Source of the DNA: Cryptomeria japonica
Taxonomy: Eukaryota; Streptophyta; Pinopsida; Cupressales; Cupressaceae
NCBI RefSeq assembly: GCF_030272615.1
Contig: NC_081414.1
Coordinates: 4,775,501-4,839,500, forward strand
DNA: 64,000 nucleotides
Direction: 5' to 3'
Every line of letters begins with the position of its first letter. Positions within the stretch are counted from its first letter, which is position 1. Below, in pieces: positions 46,392 to 57,678 of this stretch. Position numbers and translations under genes: made by a program. The notes under the pieces were generated by a model. The model saw only the letters and a list, made by a program, of their open reading frames with translations, was not told the DNA's origin and searched no databases.

Positions 46392-46473
46392 TTTGAAGAA
46401 ACGATCCGATCAGATTTGTAAAAGGGAAACAACTAACCTGCATTAAAGGTTCTAGAATTCTATATTCGACAAA

Positions 46474-47250
46474 ATGGTGAATGGAGTTAGACCTTAGGAC
46501 CAACTTGAAGGAGTTGCAAATTTTGTATCATGGAAGTTTATAATGGTGCTCGCATTAAAGGAACATGAATTGAACACTCTTGTGGAAAAGGCCTTACCCA
46601 TGCCCAATAAAGAAGATGAAAAAATATTATGGACAAGAAATAATAATAAAGCTATGAAACTATTGGTGGATGGAGTAAAAGATCATGTTGTTCCTATTAT
46701 CTCAAAATTAGATATTGCCTATCTAATGTTCTAAATACTAGAGAACATGTTTGAGATAAATAACACTAGTAGGGTTCTTGCTCTAAAACAACAACTCCAC
46801 CACATCAAAATGAACCAAGGTGAAACTATCACTTCATATTTCACAAGGATAACAAAGCTAAGAAACCAACTATCTACAATTGGTCACACATTCAATAGCA
46901 AGGAGTTGATCATGCTGGCACTCAACAGACTTCCTACTTCTTGGGAATCGTTTATTCAAGGAATTAGCACTCGATCCAAACTTCCTAAATTTGATTAGTT
47001 GAAAACTGATTGTATACAAGAAGAATCTAGATTGGTCACTAGAGGGACTGTAATTAACTCCCAAAATGAAGAGATGCAAGCCCTAAATTCTCAGTCTCAC
47101 AAAAGAGGAAAGAGGAATAACTCCAAGAAGAGGAGAGGTAAGGACTCAACTAGGAAGCAATCATTCAAAAGGAAGAGGGACCTATCTAAAGTACAATGCT
47201 TTAGATGTGATAAATATGGTCACATTGTTATAAAGTATCCTGAGAGACCT
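46474..47250 (+). pseudogene. gag: Copia-3 gag
   Basis: The ATG at 46474 starts the frame; stops follow after VRP (about 46489), at 46732-46734 and at 46996-46998, all in one frame. Blocks: VLALKQQLHHIKMNQGE, and TKLRNQLSTIGHTF. The zinc knuckle reads CFRCDKYGHIVIKY: the last Cys is Tyr (TAT at 47236-47238), which should abolish zinc binding. A strongly basic stretch (KRGKRNNSKKRRGK) precedes the knuckle. Confidence 0.88.
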
Positions 47251-48576
47251 AAGCCTCAAGACTCGATTGCCGAAATCAGTGAGGCCAACACAGACTCTGA
47301 AAGACTTGTATTCTACTCAGCTCTATCCAGTCAAGTATCAACTAGCCTTAACACTTGGGTAATAGACAGTGGGGCATCTCGACATATAACAAGATTCAAA
47401 GAGCACTTAGATACTATGATAAAAAAGTTTGATGAGGAAGTCACAATTAGGGACGATTCAAACTACCTAGTGAATGGGATTGGAACATGTACCATTCAAC
47501 TAAAATCAGGCATCATCCTTCAATTAACAGGTGTACTATTTGTGTCAGGCACCAAATGCAACTCGATTTCCACATCAATTCTTGAAGACAAAGGATACAA
47601 AATCACCTTCATGGATGGAACAGTCTTAGCCTGGCCTAAGAACTCAAACATCAAGAAGGCACACATCATTGGAATTCAACATGGGTGTCTGTACAAACTT
47701 TGCACCTCTCCTTCACAAACACTTATTCATGAATCTTCTAACACTTGTCAATTATGACATAGAAGATTAGGGCATCTTCATTTTAGTACTTTACCCTCTA
47801 TAGAGAAAATGGTGACAGGGATACCTAAGCTGACCCAAGAACATGAAGGAATCTGCAAAGGGTGTGCCTTAGGGAAGAATACCAAGGGCACATTTCATAA
47901 TAGTGAAAGTAAATCCAAAAATGTATTAAAAATTGTTCATTCTGATTTATGTGGACATATGTCAGTACCCTCCTTAGAAGGATATTTGTATTATGTTATT
48001 TTTGTAGGTGATTATTCTAGGAAGACATGGATATATTTTCTAAAGTGTAAAAAGTCTGATGAAGTCCTTAAAAGGTTTAAGGAATTGGAGGATTTTGTAG
48101 AAAATATATCAAGTAAAAGTATAAAAACCCTTAGATCAAATAATGGGGGGGAATACATCTTTGAAAACTTTAATTTTTTTTGTAATAATGTTGGGATTAA
48201 GAGGGAGTTCACTGTTCCTTACAACCCTCAACAAAATGGGGTAGCAGAAAGGAAAAAAAAAAACTATAGTAGAAGCAGCCAAAGCCATGATGCATGACCA
48301 AAACCTTCATACCTCATTTGGGCTGAAGCCTCTAGTGTTGTTGTGTATATCCAAAACAGATGTTCACATTCCTTTCTTGATAACAAAACTCCTGAAGAAG
48401 CATTCACAAGAATCAAACCCGACATAGGTCACTTAAGAATTTTTGGTTGTCCTGTTTACATTCACATCCCTAAGGAGAAAAGATCTAAATTAGAACCCTT
48501 TGGGAAAAAGAGAATCTTTGTTGGGTATAGTGAAACTTCTAAAGCCTATAGGGTCTATATTCTAGGTCAAAAATAA
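47251..48576 (+). pseudogene. pol: Copia-3 protease and integrase
   Basis: Protease WVIDSGASRHIT is intact. A TGA at 47755-47757 precedes the integrase zinc domain (HRRLGHLHF, CKGCALGK). In the core the first Asp is present (VHSDLCG), the second is Asn (LRSNNGGEY, AAT at 48139-48141) and the Glu remains (GVAERK). An A run at about 48251-48262 shifts the frame and a second indel near 48318 restores it. The frame then reads to TAA at 48576 (FGCPVYIHIPKEKRSKL). Confidence 0.9.
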
Positions 48577-48829
48577 ATTGAACTAAGCAGGGATGTAATA
48601 TTTGAAAAGGATGTTGCATTAAAAAGATCTAAAGATGTTAATGAAACAGATGATGAATCCCCTTAATATAGTGGAAAAGATCACTCCTCTGAGATTCAGA
48701 GTGAGACTCACGATTCAATTGAAGGCAACAATCACATTGAACCTATGGACCATATGGACCATATGGATGAACCTAGAGACACTAATGTGACGAAGAAAAG
48801 ACCACTATGGGCCAGGAAGATGATTGAGG

Positions 48830-48985
48830 AGGCTGAAAATTATGCAGCTATATTCCACTAATGAGTGATCATAAATTCTGAACCTTCTATATTCCACTAG
48901 GGAGAGTAAAAGACCTAATAGATTCTCCGGCTATATTCCACTAATAAGTGAAATCATAAATTCTGAACCTTCTAATGTTGAGGAA
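48830..48985 (+). repeat. Local duplication in the Copia-3 linker
   Basis: GCTATATTCCACTAATGAGT followed by CATAAATTCTGAACCTTCT occurs twice, with a partial TATATTCCACTA copy between. It disrupts the integrase-RT linker and may explain the frame change before RT. Confidence 0.75.
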
Positions 48986-49015
48986 GCCTTCCAACATCAA
49001 GCCTAGAAAGAAGCC

Positions 49016-50491
49016 ATGACAAAAGAGTATAAGTCCACTCTCAAGAATGATGTCTGGGACATTGTGCCTAGGCCTAAGGACAAATCAATAGTGTCTTCTA
49101 AGTGGCTTTTCAAAATCAAACATGTTGCAGATGAAAGTATTGAAAAATACAAAGAAATTTTTATCACCAAAGGTTTCTTCCAGAAAGAGAGAATTGATTA
49201 TGAAGAGACATTTGCTCATGTTGCCCGATACACTTCTGTCAGAGCTGTGATTGCTATTGTTGCATCAAAGGGATGGAAAGTCCATCAAATGGATGTAAAA
49301 ATTGCATTCCTAAATGGTGTAATAGAGGAGGAAGTCTATCTGGAACAACCTGAAGGATTTGTAGTACATGGACAACATTCTCATGTTTGCAAATTGAAGA
49401 AAGCCTTATATGGGCTCAAACAGGCTCCTCGGGCTTGGTATGAAAGGATAGATCACTATCTATCAAGACTTGGCTTCTCAAAGAATGATGTAGATCTGAA
49501 CCTTTACTTCAAGGTAATAAATGGAGATATGTTAATGTTTATCCTTTATATTGATGACTTGTTAATCATAGGCGAAGAGAATCTCATCATTAAGTGTAAA
49601 CAAGACCTTGCATCCGAATTTGACATGAAGGACTTAGGGCTTCTACATTATTTTCTTGATTCAGAAGTATGGCAGAAGACTGATGGGATTATCCTAAATC
49701 AAGGGAAATACACTATTGACATTCTAAAAAGGTTTGGAATGATGGATTGTAAGCCTATGTCCACTCCCATGGAGACAAACTTACACAAGTTAAGAGAGGC
49801 AACTACAAGTTCTGAATCAACAGATTCCACCCTTTATCGACAGATGATTGGATCATTGATGTATTTGGTCAATACTAGACTAGATATTTGTTATGCTGTG
49901 AATGCACTTAGTGAGTTCATGTGTGAACCGAAGCAGTTACATACAGTTGCAGCAAAACACATCTTAAGATATCTTCGTGGAACAATTGGATATGGTTTAA
50001 AGTATAAAGACGTAGATCTAAACTTATATGGATATACACACTCAGATTGGGCTGGAAGTGTGGTGGATTGTAAAAGTACATCAGGGTGCTGCTTTAGTTT
50101 AGGATCAACTATGATATCCTGGTTTAGCAGAAAGCAATCTTCAGTCACTCAGAGCTCCATAGAAGCAGAGTACATTGAGGCATTTATGGGAGCACTAGAA
50201 GAAATATGTTTGAGAAAACTCCTTGTAGGATTGTTTGGAAAATCCTTAGATCCTACCATCATCCACTGTGACAACCAGAGTTGTATAAAGCTTTTAGTAA
50301 ATCCAGTATTTCATGACAGATCCAAACATATTGAAATACCTTATCACTATGTAAGAGACATGGTGGAGAAAAAGGTAATTCAGTTGAGGTATATTAGTAC
50401 TAAAGATCAAACAACATACATTCTCACCAAGCCTCTCACCAAAACAAAGGTAGAAAACTTCAAAGGTAAGCTTGGTATGATTGAAATGTAA
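49016..50491 (+). pseudogene. pol: Copia-3 reverse transcriptase and RNase H (491-codon open frame)
   Basis: RT blocks [50 protein letters not shown] and FILYIDDLLII (active-site YIDD) all lie in one frame, followed by RNase H: YTHSDWAGS (His where the first Asp is usual), SSIEAEYIEA, HCDNQSCIKLL and TKPLTKTKV. There are no stops over 491 codons, unlike the rest of the element. The first ATG is not a true start, since the domain is normally cleaved from a polyprotein. The lost RNase H Asp makes full function doubtful. Confidence 0.92.
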
Positions 50492-51031
50492 ATTCTGAGT
50501 TTGAGTCTCAATATTATTATTGTAGATGTTTAATATAAACTCCTTTTGTCATTACATGACTTTATGGGCACCTGTGTGTATCATTAAAAAGTGACAACTT
50601 CTGAATGATAAACACTTGTACTTCTAGTAGTTATTGGAAGGTGACAACTTTACAATAACTCTACAGTCTATCATGATAGATATCATATGGCTGATATCTG
50701 TTAACATGTCAAAATAGTTCATATCTCTTAAAATAATTTCAACTGTATATCATAAGGTTGATATCTATAGGTTGGATTGTTGAGATATGTCATGGTGGAT
50801 ATTAAGTGCTTAATATTTGAGGGTATACCATGATTTTCTATATCCCTATGGTAGGCATCATATGGTTGATGCTAGTGCACGTACTATAATAGATATGATG
50901 AGCTTTTGGTGTGTATCATAAGTGTTGATATTTGTAGACCATTGCTCATGATATCATATAATGATATCTACTACACTATGTGTAGTTCTTCTATGAGTAC
51001 CTTGTGGTCCTCCTCCCTAGCTAAGAGGGAT

Positions 51032-51865
51032 TGTTGATGATTTATAGCTTCGGTCAGAGTAATCTCATGAAATCATGTGTATAAGTAATGGTGATTATAT
51101 CATTGTTATGATTAATGATTTATTAATATGAATATATATATATATAATTTATGATTGAAATATTAAATCATCAATCATGTTGTTGATAAATCATTGAGAT
51201 TAAATTCATGTTAAATCAATAAGTAATATTGATTTATATTAATCACATTGTTTATACCAAATTGAATATGAGCACCAAATTCTAAATGATCACAAGTATC
51301 GATTATATTGATCAATATAAATCGATTATCCACATTAAATAGTTTGATATTATTTATCATTGTTTATATCAACTATGGTCGATCTCCATACCAAAATGAT
51401 TATGTGAATCGTTACCTGTTGATAACAATAATAACCAACGATTATGAGAATCATTAACTATTGTTAATAGATAACAAACGATTATGAGAATCACTATCTT
51501 GCTAATCGGTTATATGAATCAGTATGCAAAGAGGCATCTCAATGAAGAGACATGTCTCCACGTACGCAGAGGCATGCCTATTCATCAACATGTCTCCATG
51601 CACGTAGAGGCATGCCTATACCGTGATATATATATTATGATAGAGTTCGATTCTAACAGGTAAGTACAAAAATCGAAAGTGTAAGCCAATAAGACATCGA
51701 TCTGCTTCATTTGCAATCTGCAAATACTTTATGAATCAAGTTGTGTTCTCTTCATATATGCAACGACCTACACATAGAGTTCGTAGTCATATAGCTTAGT
51801 TGTGAACCAAGTAATAGAAATAAATTAAAACTACTCACATATCAAATCTGATCCAAACTTTAAGA
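51032..51865 (+). repeat. Copia-3 3' LTR
   Basis: 834 bp, preceded by AGAGGGAT. It has a near-perfect palindrome at 51298-51326 (ATCGATTATATTGATC... to ATAAATCGAT), which the 5' LTR has with a 13-bp expansion. The end reads TTAAGA, not TTAACA. Confidence 0.9.
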
Positions 51866-52567
51866 ACCTCTTACCAGATATTGTAGGGTTATTTTTTGAG
51901 TCACACGTTGTAGACAATGGGGTCATATCTAAGGATCTTCACTTCCCTTTGATGACAACTTCAACATTCTCATCATCACATCTTCATTAGTGTCTTTTGA
52001 GGTTGTTCATTAGGTATCTTCATAGTTGTTTGGATTTTGTTCAGTTGATCTAGGACATCATGATTGAAACATGTGGATAGTTGAACAATATTCCACGACA
52101 CCCATCATGAGACTATTCCTTACATCTCGTTTCATTGATTTAGTTCTACCTTAGCCATTGAATCTATTTATTCCCAAGGGGAGAAACTTTTTTTTTCATT
52201 CTTGGATCATCTTCACTATTTGTCTTGAAGCACTCACTATTTTTGCAAGACATTATACATTATAGGGGGCTATGTACTCTATCTCTTTCCTTCCTATGAA
52301 GGGATACTTGAATGTATGCACATGATGTATGTATTCCTTGGGGGTATCATTGAGTCCTCCATGCATCATTATTTCTTGTTGTTTCTTTTCTTTGTTTTGG
52401 AGAGGAGTTTTCTCCCACAGGGTTTTTCTCCTTTTCTCCATTTGTGAGAGTTTCATTTTTTTGTACATGGATACCTAATCAGGCCTTGTTGTCAAGACCC
52501 ATTCATACTTTCATTTTGCATTCTTCATTAGCTTTTTATATTAACCCTAAGTTAATTTTAAAGGGGA

Positions 52568-52780
52568 GTGTTGGAGTAATTAAGAAATTATCTAATTAAT
52601 TTAATTGATTAGGTACTTTAATTACTTTATTCACTTAAGATAAACTTAGGTATTTTTCCTTTTATATAATTAGGCTTATAATAGCTTAATTTGTCTCATT
52701 CGTTATGATTGTGACACTTGGCACTAGCTAATTTAATCTTCCTTGAGGATTTGCATTTTTATCATTATGCCACTAGTACA
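52568..52780 (+). repeat. Copia-4 3' LTR fragment
   Basis: It starts TGTTGGAGTAATTAAG right after AAAGGGGAG. AT-rich, with TTATATAATT. It is replaced near 52780 by GC-richer TCG-motif sequence, so the LTR end is missing. Confidence 0.4.
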
Positions 52781-53017
52781 TTCGGAGCTGATTTCAGACG
52801 ACCGTTTGTCGGATTTTCGACGAATTTTCGTCGGAGTGTCAACAAAATCCACCGTTGAGAACTCGGCATCGGATTGGTCGACGATGCCATGCCTGTCAAA
52901 AATTCGGCAATCCAATGGACTCTGTCGACGGTCAAAGAAGTCGTCGGTCGAAAGCTTGGTATTCGTCGTAATTTCGACGATGATCATTTTTGTAAAAAAA
53001 TAAATAATTATCATCGA

Positions 53018-53025
53018 TATAAAAG
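53018..53025 (+). promoter_or_regulatory. TATA box of copy B
   Basis: TATAAAAG in the context TCATCGATATAAAAGAGCCATCGAAG. The same element and context occur before copy C (58487-58494). That conservation in otherwise diverged sequence supports a real core promoter; transcription would start inside the CATCGA array. Confidence 0.6.
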
Positions 53026-53070
53026 AGCCATCGAAGGAAGGAAACGCCGAAAGGACTCATCGAAGATAAT

Positions 53071-53472
53071 AACTTCATCGACAAAAGATATCAAATAAAG
53101 CAGAGAGGGTCTTCATCGACGGGAAAAGTTCTCGAGGAAATAATACTATTGGTGCAACATAAAAAGGACCCACCGAAAGGAGCATTTTCATCAAAAGAAT
53201 AATATCGATCAGACAAAAAGAAGCTACATCGATAAAAGATATCGATGAGGATATAGGTTTCAAGGAGGTTAAACTTCATCGACAAAAGATATCGAAGAAA
53301 GCAGAGAGGGTCTTCATCGATGGGAAAAGTTCTCGAGGAAATAATACTATCGGTGCAACATAAAAAGGACCCACCGAAAGGAGCGTTTTCATCGAAAGAA
53401 TAATATCGATCAGACAAAAGGAAGCTACATCGATAAAAGATATCGATGAGGATATAGGTTTTGAGGAGGTTA
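53071..53472 (+). repeat. 201-bp tandem duplication in the CATCGA array
   Basis: Two nearly identical units. Each starts AACTTCATCGACAAAAGATA and contains TCTCGAGGAAATAATACTAT and ACATCGATAAAAGATATCGA. Confidence 0.9.
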
Positions 53473-54111
53473 AAAGGCATGTTCTCGATATGCATGGTTT
53501 TGCCGATGTAACTTTATCGGTGAAGAACGATAAGGGAAAATAAAGAAAAGCTTCTGTGAGATAATAGACTCATTCATTGTCGGGGCATAGTGATATCGAT
53601 GAAAGAAGTATTTCGATGAAAAAATAAAGGAGGACACCGAAGCCCAAGGTTTCTTCGACATAAGACTCGATGGATATCAGATATGTTTCGATGAGGAGAC
53701 AACCATACTGACTGAATACAGTATTTTGATGAAGGGAAAAAATACTTGATCGAAGTAATATTCGAAACAAAAGTATTGTCGATAGAAACAAAGAGATTGA
53801 TGGACTAAAGAAACAAATGATCGAAAGACATATCCTCATCGAAATGATTATTGATTGCTGCGAAAATCATAAACAAATCCTAGGGAAGGTCACATCGCCA
53901 TTAAATTCAAACGTGTGCCCAAGTGACCGTTGTCCAAAGTACCATTACTAACTGATTAAATATGCCATAAGTAGTGGATCAACCATCAAAGGGCACAACA
54001 TTAAGGAATTCATAGGCGATGAACTGAAAGTAGGAATTTGGCAAATTCACAGATAAAGCTCAGTAATTCCAAGTAAGTTGTTTGCACACAGACCTCTTTT
54101 ACAAAATTCAA

Positions 54112-57100
54112 ATGGAATCATCATCTAAAACTAATAAGACCAGAAAGGGAAAAGAACCTATCGCTGCAGAAGAAAAACCTAAAAGATAGAAAAGGGAAGG
54201 GTGTTCTTTGGCCCAGGACCTGATACCAGTGCCCATCATCCAGTTTGAGGTCCAAGAAGATTAGAGTTGATGAGGAAGGCCCGGAGGACCAGTTTGAGGA
54301 TCTTGGAGACATATGGACAGAGTTGAGAGGGTATGAGTTATTCATATATGGGTACAACAGAAGAGTTGCCTGTCAACCTATCAACAATTTATGGCAATTG
54401 AACTTAGGAAGGTTAGCTGTGGCTAATGTATTCGTGAATGTGGAGCTCATGAAGGCATTGGAAAACAATTATGACCCTAAAACCAGGACCATATATAACT
54501 ACATGTGTGAGCCAATTCTTGCAATCACAAAGGAGGTTATTGACACCGTGTTCGAGTTGGATTGGGGATTTGAAGAATTGATTGACCTCAAGAAGTTAAC
54601 AAGTGAATATTTTAACCTAGAGCACATTTACAAAACATGGAGACTCCCTATACATAGACCTAGGAATGCAGGGTCCTTAGTGCCACTATGTCAGGATGAC
54701 AAAGCTCCCTATGATGTCAACTCTTTCCATCCATATTTCAAGTATACCTATTACTATGTTGCCCAAGTGCTAGGGATAAAATCCCTTCCTTTGATGGATA
54801 TTGCAGCCATGGTCATTTGTGCCGATTTGGAGTCTAAGGACCCCCGCTTCTTTGATTTTTCTGCTTATTTGGTTGAGGTTTTGAATCATGGGTTAGAAAA
54901 GTTAAAGGGGGATGTCATCAATGTTCATTTCAAGCATTAATCCTTACTTATGCATATGCTATTGTATGTGGGACAATATGAAGGGTTATGGCCAGAAGAG
55001 TTATGTGTCAGGACATATGACAATGCTGGAATGAGAAAACTAGTGCAACTATGGGTTTCTTCATGGGACCAAAGGTATGTGAATAATCAATTTTGGCATT
55101 TTGAGGAGTTCTTTGTCAAGCCATTATATAGACTGTTGGGATGCCCGTGCGATCATGCCCTACACCAGAGGTTCAAAGATTCCTAAGACCAAAAGATTTC
55201 GCTGAAGATCCCTCAATTGAACACAATTGGGGAGATTGGTATTGTTTTTCGGACTGCACACAAGTCAGGGTATACAGGTTTGAAGGGAGACCATACTTAC
55301 TACCACTTACAGTCCCTAACAGAGTGGCTTGTCTGGAAATTGTGAGGCAACTGTCAATAGTGAGTACAGAACATCTGACAAGCCATGGAAAACAATCAAT
55401 TGTACCTAGGTTGTTAGTATTTTCAGATTTTATTGTGAAAAGTTCAAAGAGTTATGGCCTGCTGCAGACAAAATTGGATTATTATGGCATGGCTATGGGG
55501 GATCCAAGGCCCAATTTTGATCCTGAAGGATACATAAGGATAGCCCGGTCATCACAAAAGTTGAAGGCTAGAGAGCATAAATCTTACCTACTGGATGACC
55601 TCATTAAGAACATTGGCAGAGAAGAGGCCAGAGTGAAGCGAATAAAGTTTGAGAAAGCAATGCAGGCTTATAAATGGAATCTTTATAGAAGGAAAATGGA
55701 TGAGAAAGTGCTACAAAAGATTGAAGACCCCTTGGAGTTGGCCAACTAACTTGTGGAGCATGAATTGGAAATACTTGAGGGAGTCCCGCCTCATGTTTTT
55801 AGGGATTACATTGATACTATTAGGAATACAGAGCCTTTGGCTCATATGTCTCCTTCTTCCACATCTGGCATCATTCCATTCACTCCTCGAAAGGATTACC
55901 CCCCTGGTTATGTAGAGGATACACTGATAGACTTGGCAACATGACAACTAAATGTCCGAGAAGTGGGTGACATCAAATTCCTGGAGCATGAGGATTTCAT
56001 TGCTGATAGCGACTTCATTGCTTCCAAGGAGTTCACCGCATTCCTCTATCAACATAAAGGATCTCAAATTAGGAATAACATGAGAAATAGTGAAGAAGAG
56101 CAACAACTTCAAAAGTTACAAGAGGACATGGATCTTGTGATGAGAGAAATGACACCTGAGAAGGGAAGACAGTTGCTTAAGGAAGTTGGTGTGCTATTAT
56201 ACTTTGGATAGGACATGAACTTTGCCTTGTTGTTTGGTGGATTCCTCAAGAAACAAGACCCAAGTAGGCAAATGATGCCAAAAGAGATTGATAAACTCTT
56301 TAGAGGATTAGGATATGATCCAGATCAGAAGGCTCTTCTACAGTGGGCTATCTATCCCAAAGATAAAAGACCTATATTGGTTGATACAGAAGAAGCTTTT
56401 GGACATTTGATGGTGCAGCAGGTTGGAAAGACTAACCCTAGAACAACTGCCAAACTAAATTTGGATGTCGCTAAACTGAACCAAGATTAGATAGAGTTTC
56501 TGGTCTGAAAAAATGTACATACAAAAGCCTATATGAGAAAACCGATGAAGAAAAATAGAGGCTGCAAGCAAGATTGCTTCAGATTGATACAGGTACCAGT
56601 CAAACATGGTTGACATACGGTGTTGACAAAGATGCCATGGATGCCTTGACATATGCTATGTATTGGAGGAACAGGGCCGAAAAGATATCTTGACAACTAA
56701 AAAAGGAACAACAAAAGATGGATAAGTTAGTTCTTGAGGTCGTTGACCATAGATTCAAAAATATGATGCAGGTTGCAGAAATCTATTGGAAGACATACAC
56801 TGAAACAGTCAAAGCTGTGAAAGAGCATGAAAGGCTTAGGTCTCGGTTGGAAGGCTTGATGAATGACAATAGTCTGATGAATCCAGGTGAGAAAATTGAA
56901 GCCGATGCTCACTTGAAGTCCCATGATGAATTGGAAAATCAATTAAGGAAAGAGCATCAGAGGCTGGATGATGGGAATACCCCTAGGGTGCCCTCTTTTT
57001 ACAGTAATGGTGAGTTAGTATCGTTGGAACAGTGGAAACAAGAGTTCAGTGATGAGAAGAATTGAGAAGTAGCAAAGTTGGATCGGGACAAATATTTGTC

Positions 57101-57260
57101 ACTTTGTGTTAACAATATTCTATCCAATCATTTCCAGACAGAAAGCGACATGAGGACACTAAACAATGACGTTCTAATGTATAAAGATGATAAGTACATT
57201 GAACACATAGGAATGCCGAACTTGTTTATCTTCCAGTTTGTTAACAAAAGTGCTAATTAA
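54112..57260 (+). pseudogene. Copy B of the three-copy ORF family (decayed)
   Basis: The ATG at 54112 opens 25 codons to a TAG (54187-54189). After a frameshift, frame 1 runs 54245-55186 with one TAA at 54938. Frame 2 runs 55141-56490 with stops at 55747, 55942, 56209 and 56488. Frame 3 covers 56718-57260. Total about 1,050 codons. Core blocks: LGRLAVANVFVNVELMKALE, FLRPKDFAED, HNWGDWYCF, PYLLPLTVP and LEIVRQLS. Then come DFIADSDFIASKEFTAFLY and MTPEKGRQLLKEV, and a charged coiled-coil-like tail (VKAVKEHERLRSRLEGL). The order and spacing match copy C. No reverse transcriptase is adjacent. The family and function are unknown to me. Confidence 0.65.
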
Positions 57261-57678
57261 TAGTTATGTGCTAAAAAGCCATGATGCTTGGTGACAATGT
57301 ATACCCTCATATAAATGAGGGAATTTTTGTAACAATAATGATCATTAGAGAAGAAGTAGTATATAGCCTCAGGCTTACTATTGTACCATTTTACAAACAT
57401 ACATAATATAATCAGCCGTCTTTCCTTTGTGTAAATGTTGTGGATTACTGCATCTTTCTATAGGCAGTTGCTTGTGATATTATCTAAAGGAGATAAGGTT
57501 ACTTGTGTTCTTCCAGTAAAACTTCATGTTTCATATTGTGGATTTGAATAAAAGATTTACTTGCGAATATAGCTTTGTATATAGTGCGCATGCATATTAT
57601 CTCAACCATGGTGCACCTGCATATGTATATAGTTTTGTTTATAGGTGGAAAGCCTGAGGTTCAATGTCGAACTTGGTT
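57261..57678 (+). other. 3' flank of copy B
   Basis: Non-coding. CATATAAATGAGGG at about 57310 is TATA-like, and AATAAA at 57547-57552 could serve as a polyadenylation signal. It may be the 3' UTR or LTR-like end of the copy B unit. Confidence 0.35.

Larger units (their letters stand above)
45435..51865 (+). mobile_element. Copia-3: Ty1/copia element nested in Copia-4
   Basis: 5' LTR 45435-46376 (942 bp) and 3' LTR 51032-51865 (834 bp), with imperfect target duplications ACCTT (45430-45434) and ACCTC (51866-51870). The primer site is at 46377. Gag, protease and integrase share one frame from 46474 to 48297, interrupted by stops. RT-RNase H is a single 491-codon frame. LTR length differs through indels and AT microsatellites. 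Confidence 0.93.
43769..52780 (+). mobile_element. Copia-4: old copia-type element, host of Copia-3
   Basis: A perfect initiator-Met primer site lies at 44110-44121, just after a CCA end. Gag-like sequence follows to 45393. A purine tract (AAAGGGGAG) and an LTR-like start TGTTGGAGTAATTAAG lie at 52561-52580. The proposed 5' LTR start at 43769 (TATTAGAGTAATCAA) resembles that start, but the LTRs are too diverged to align firmly, and the 3' LTR seems cut off near 52780. No pol was found. Copia-3 is inserted at 45435-51865. Confidence 0.5.
52785..53870 (+). other. Leader of copy B: TCG/CATCGA motif array
   Basis: 52785-52985 is dense in TCGACG, CGTCGG and TTTTCGACGAATTTTCGTC inverted repeats. 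From 53011 the motif becomes CATCGA/ATATCGA, with more than 20 occurrences, including a 201-bp tandem duplication (53071-53271, 53272-53472). No frame resembles a known protein. A similar array precedes copy C. From 53870 to 54111 nothing is recognisable. Confidence 0.75.

Noticed and set aside
52253..52468. Lys-rich 71-codon frame on the - strand
   Set aside because: Lies in the decayed Copia-4 interior; no domain and opposite to the element's sense.
53091..53495. 134-codon - strand frame as a real gene
   Set aside because: It is produced by the 201-bp repeat whose length is a multiple of three; kept only as a low-interest finding.
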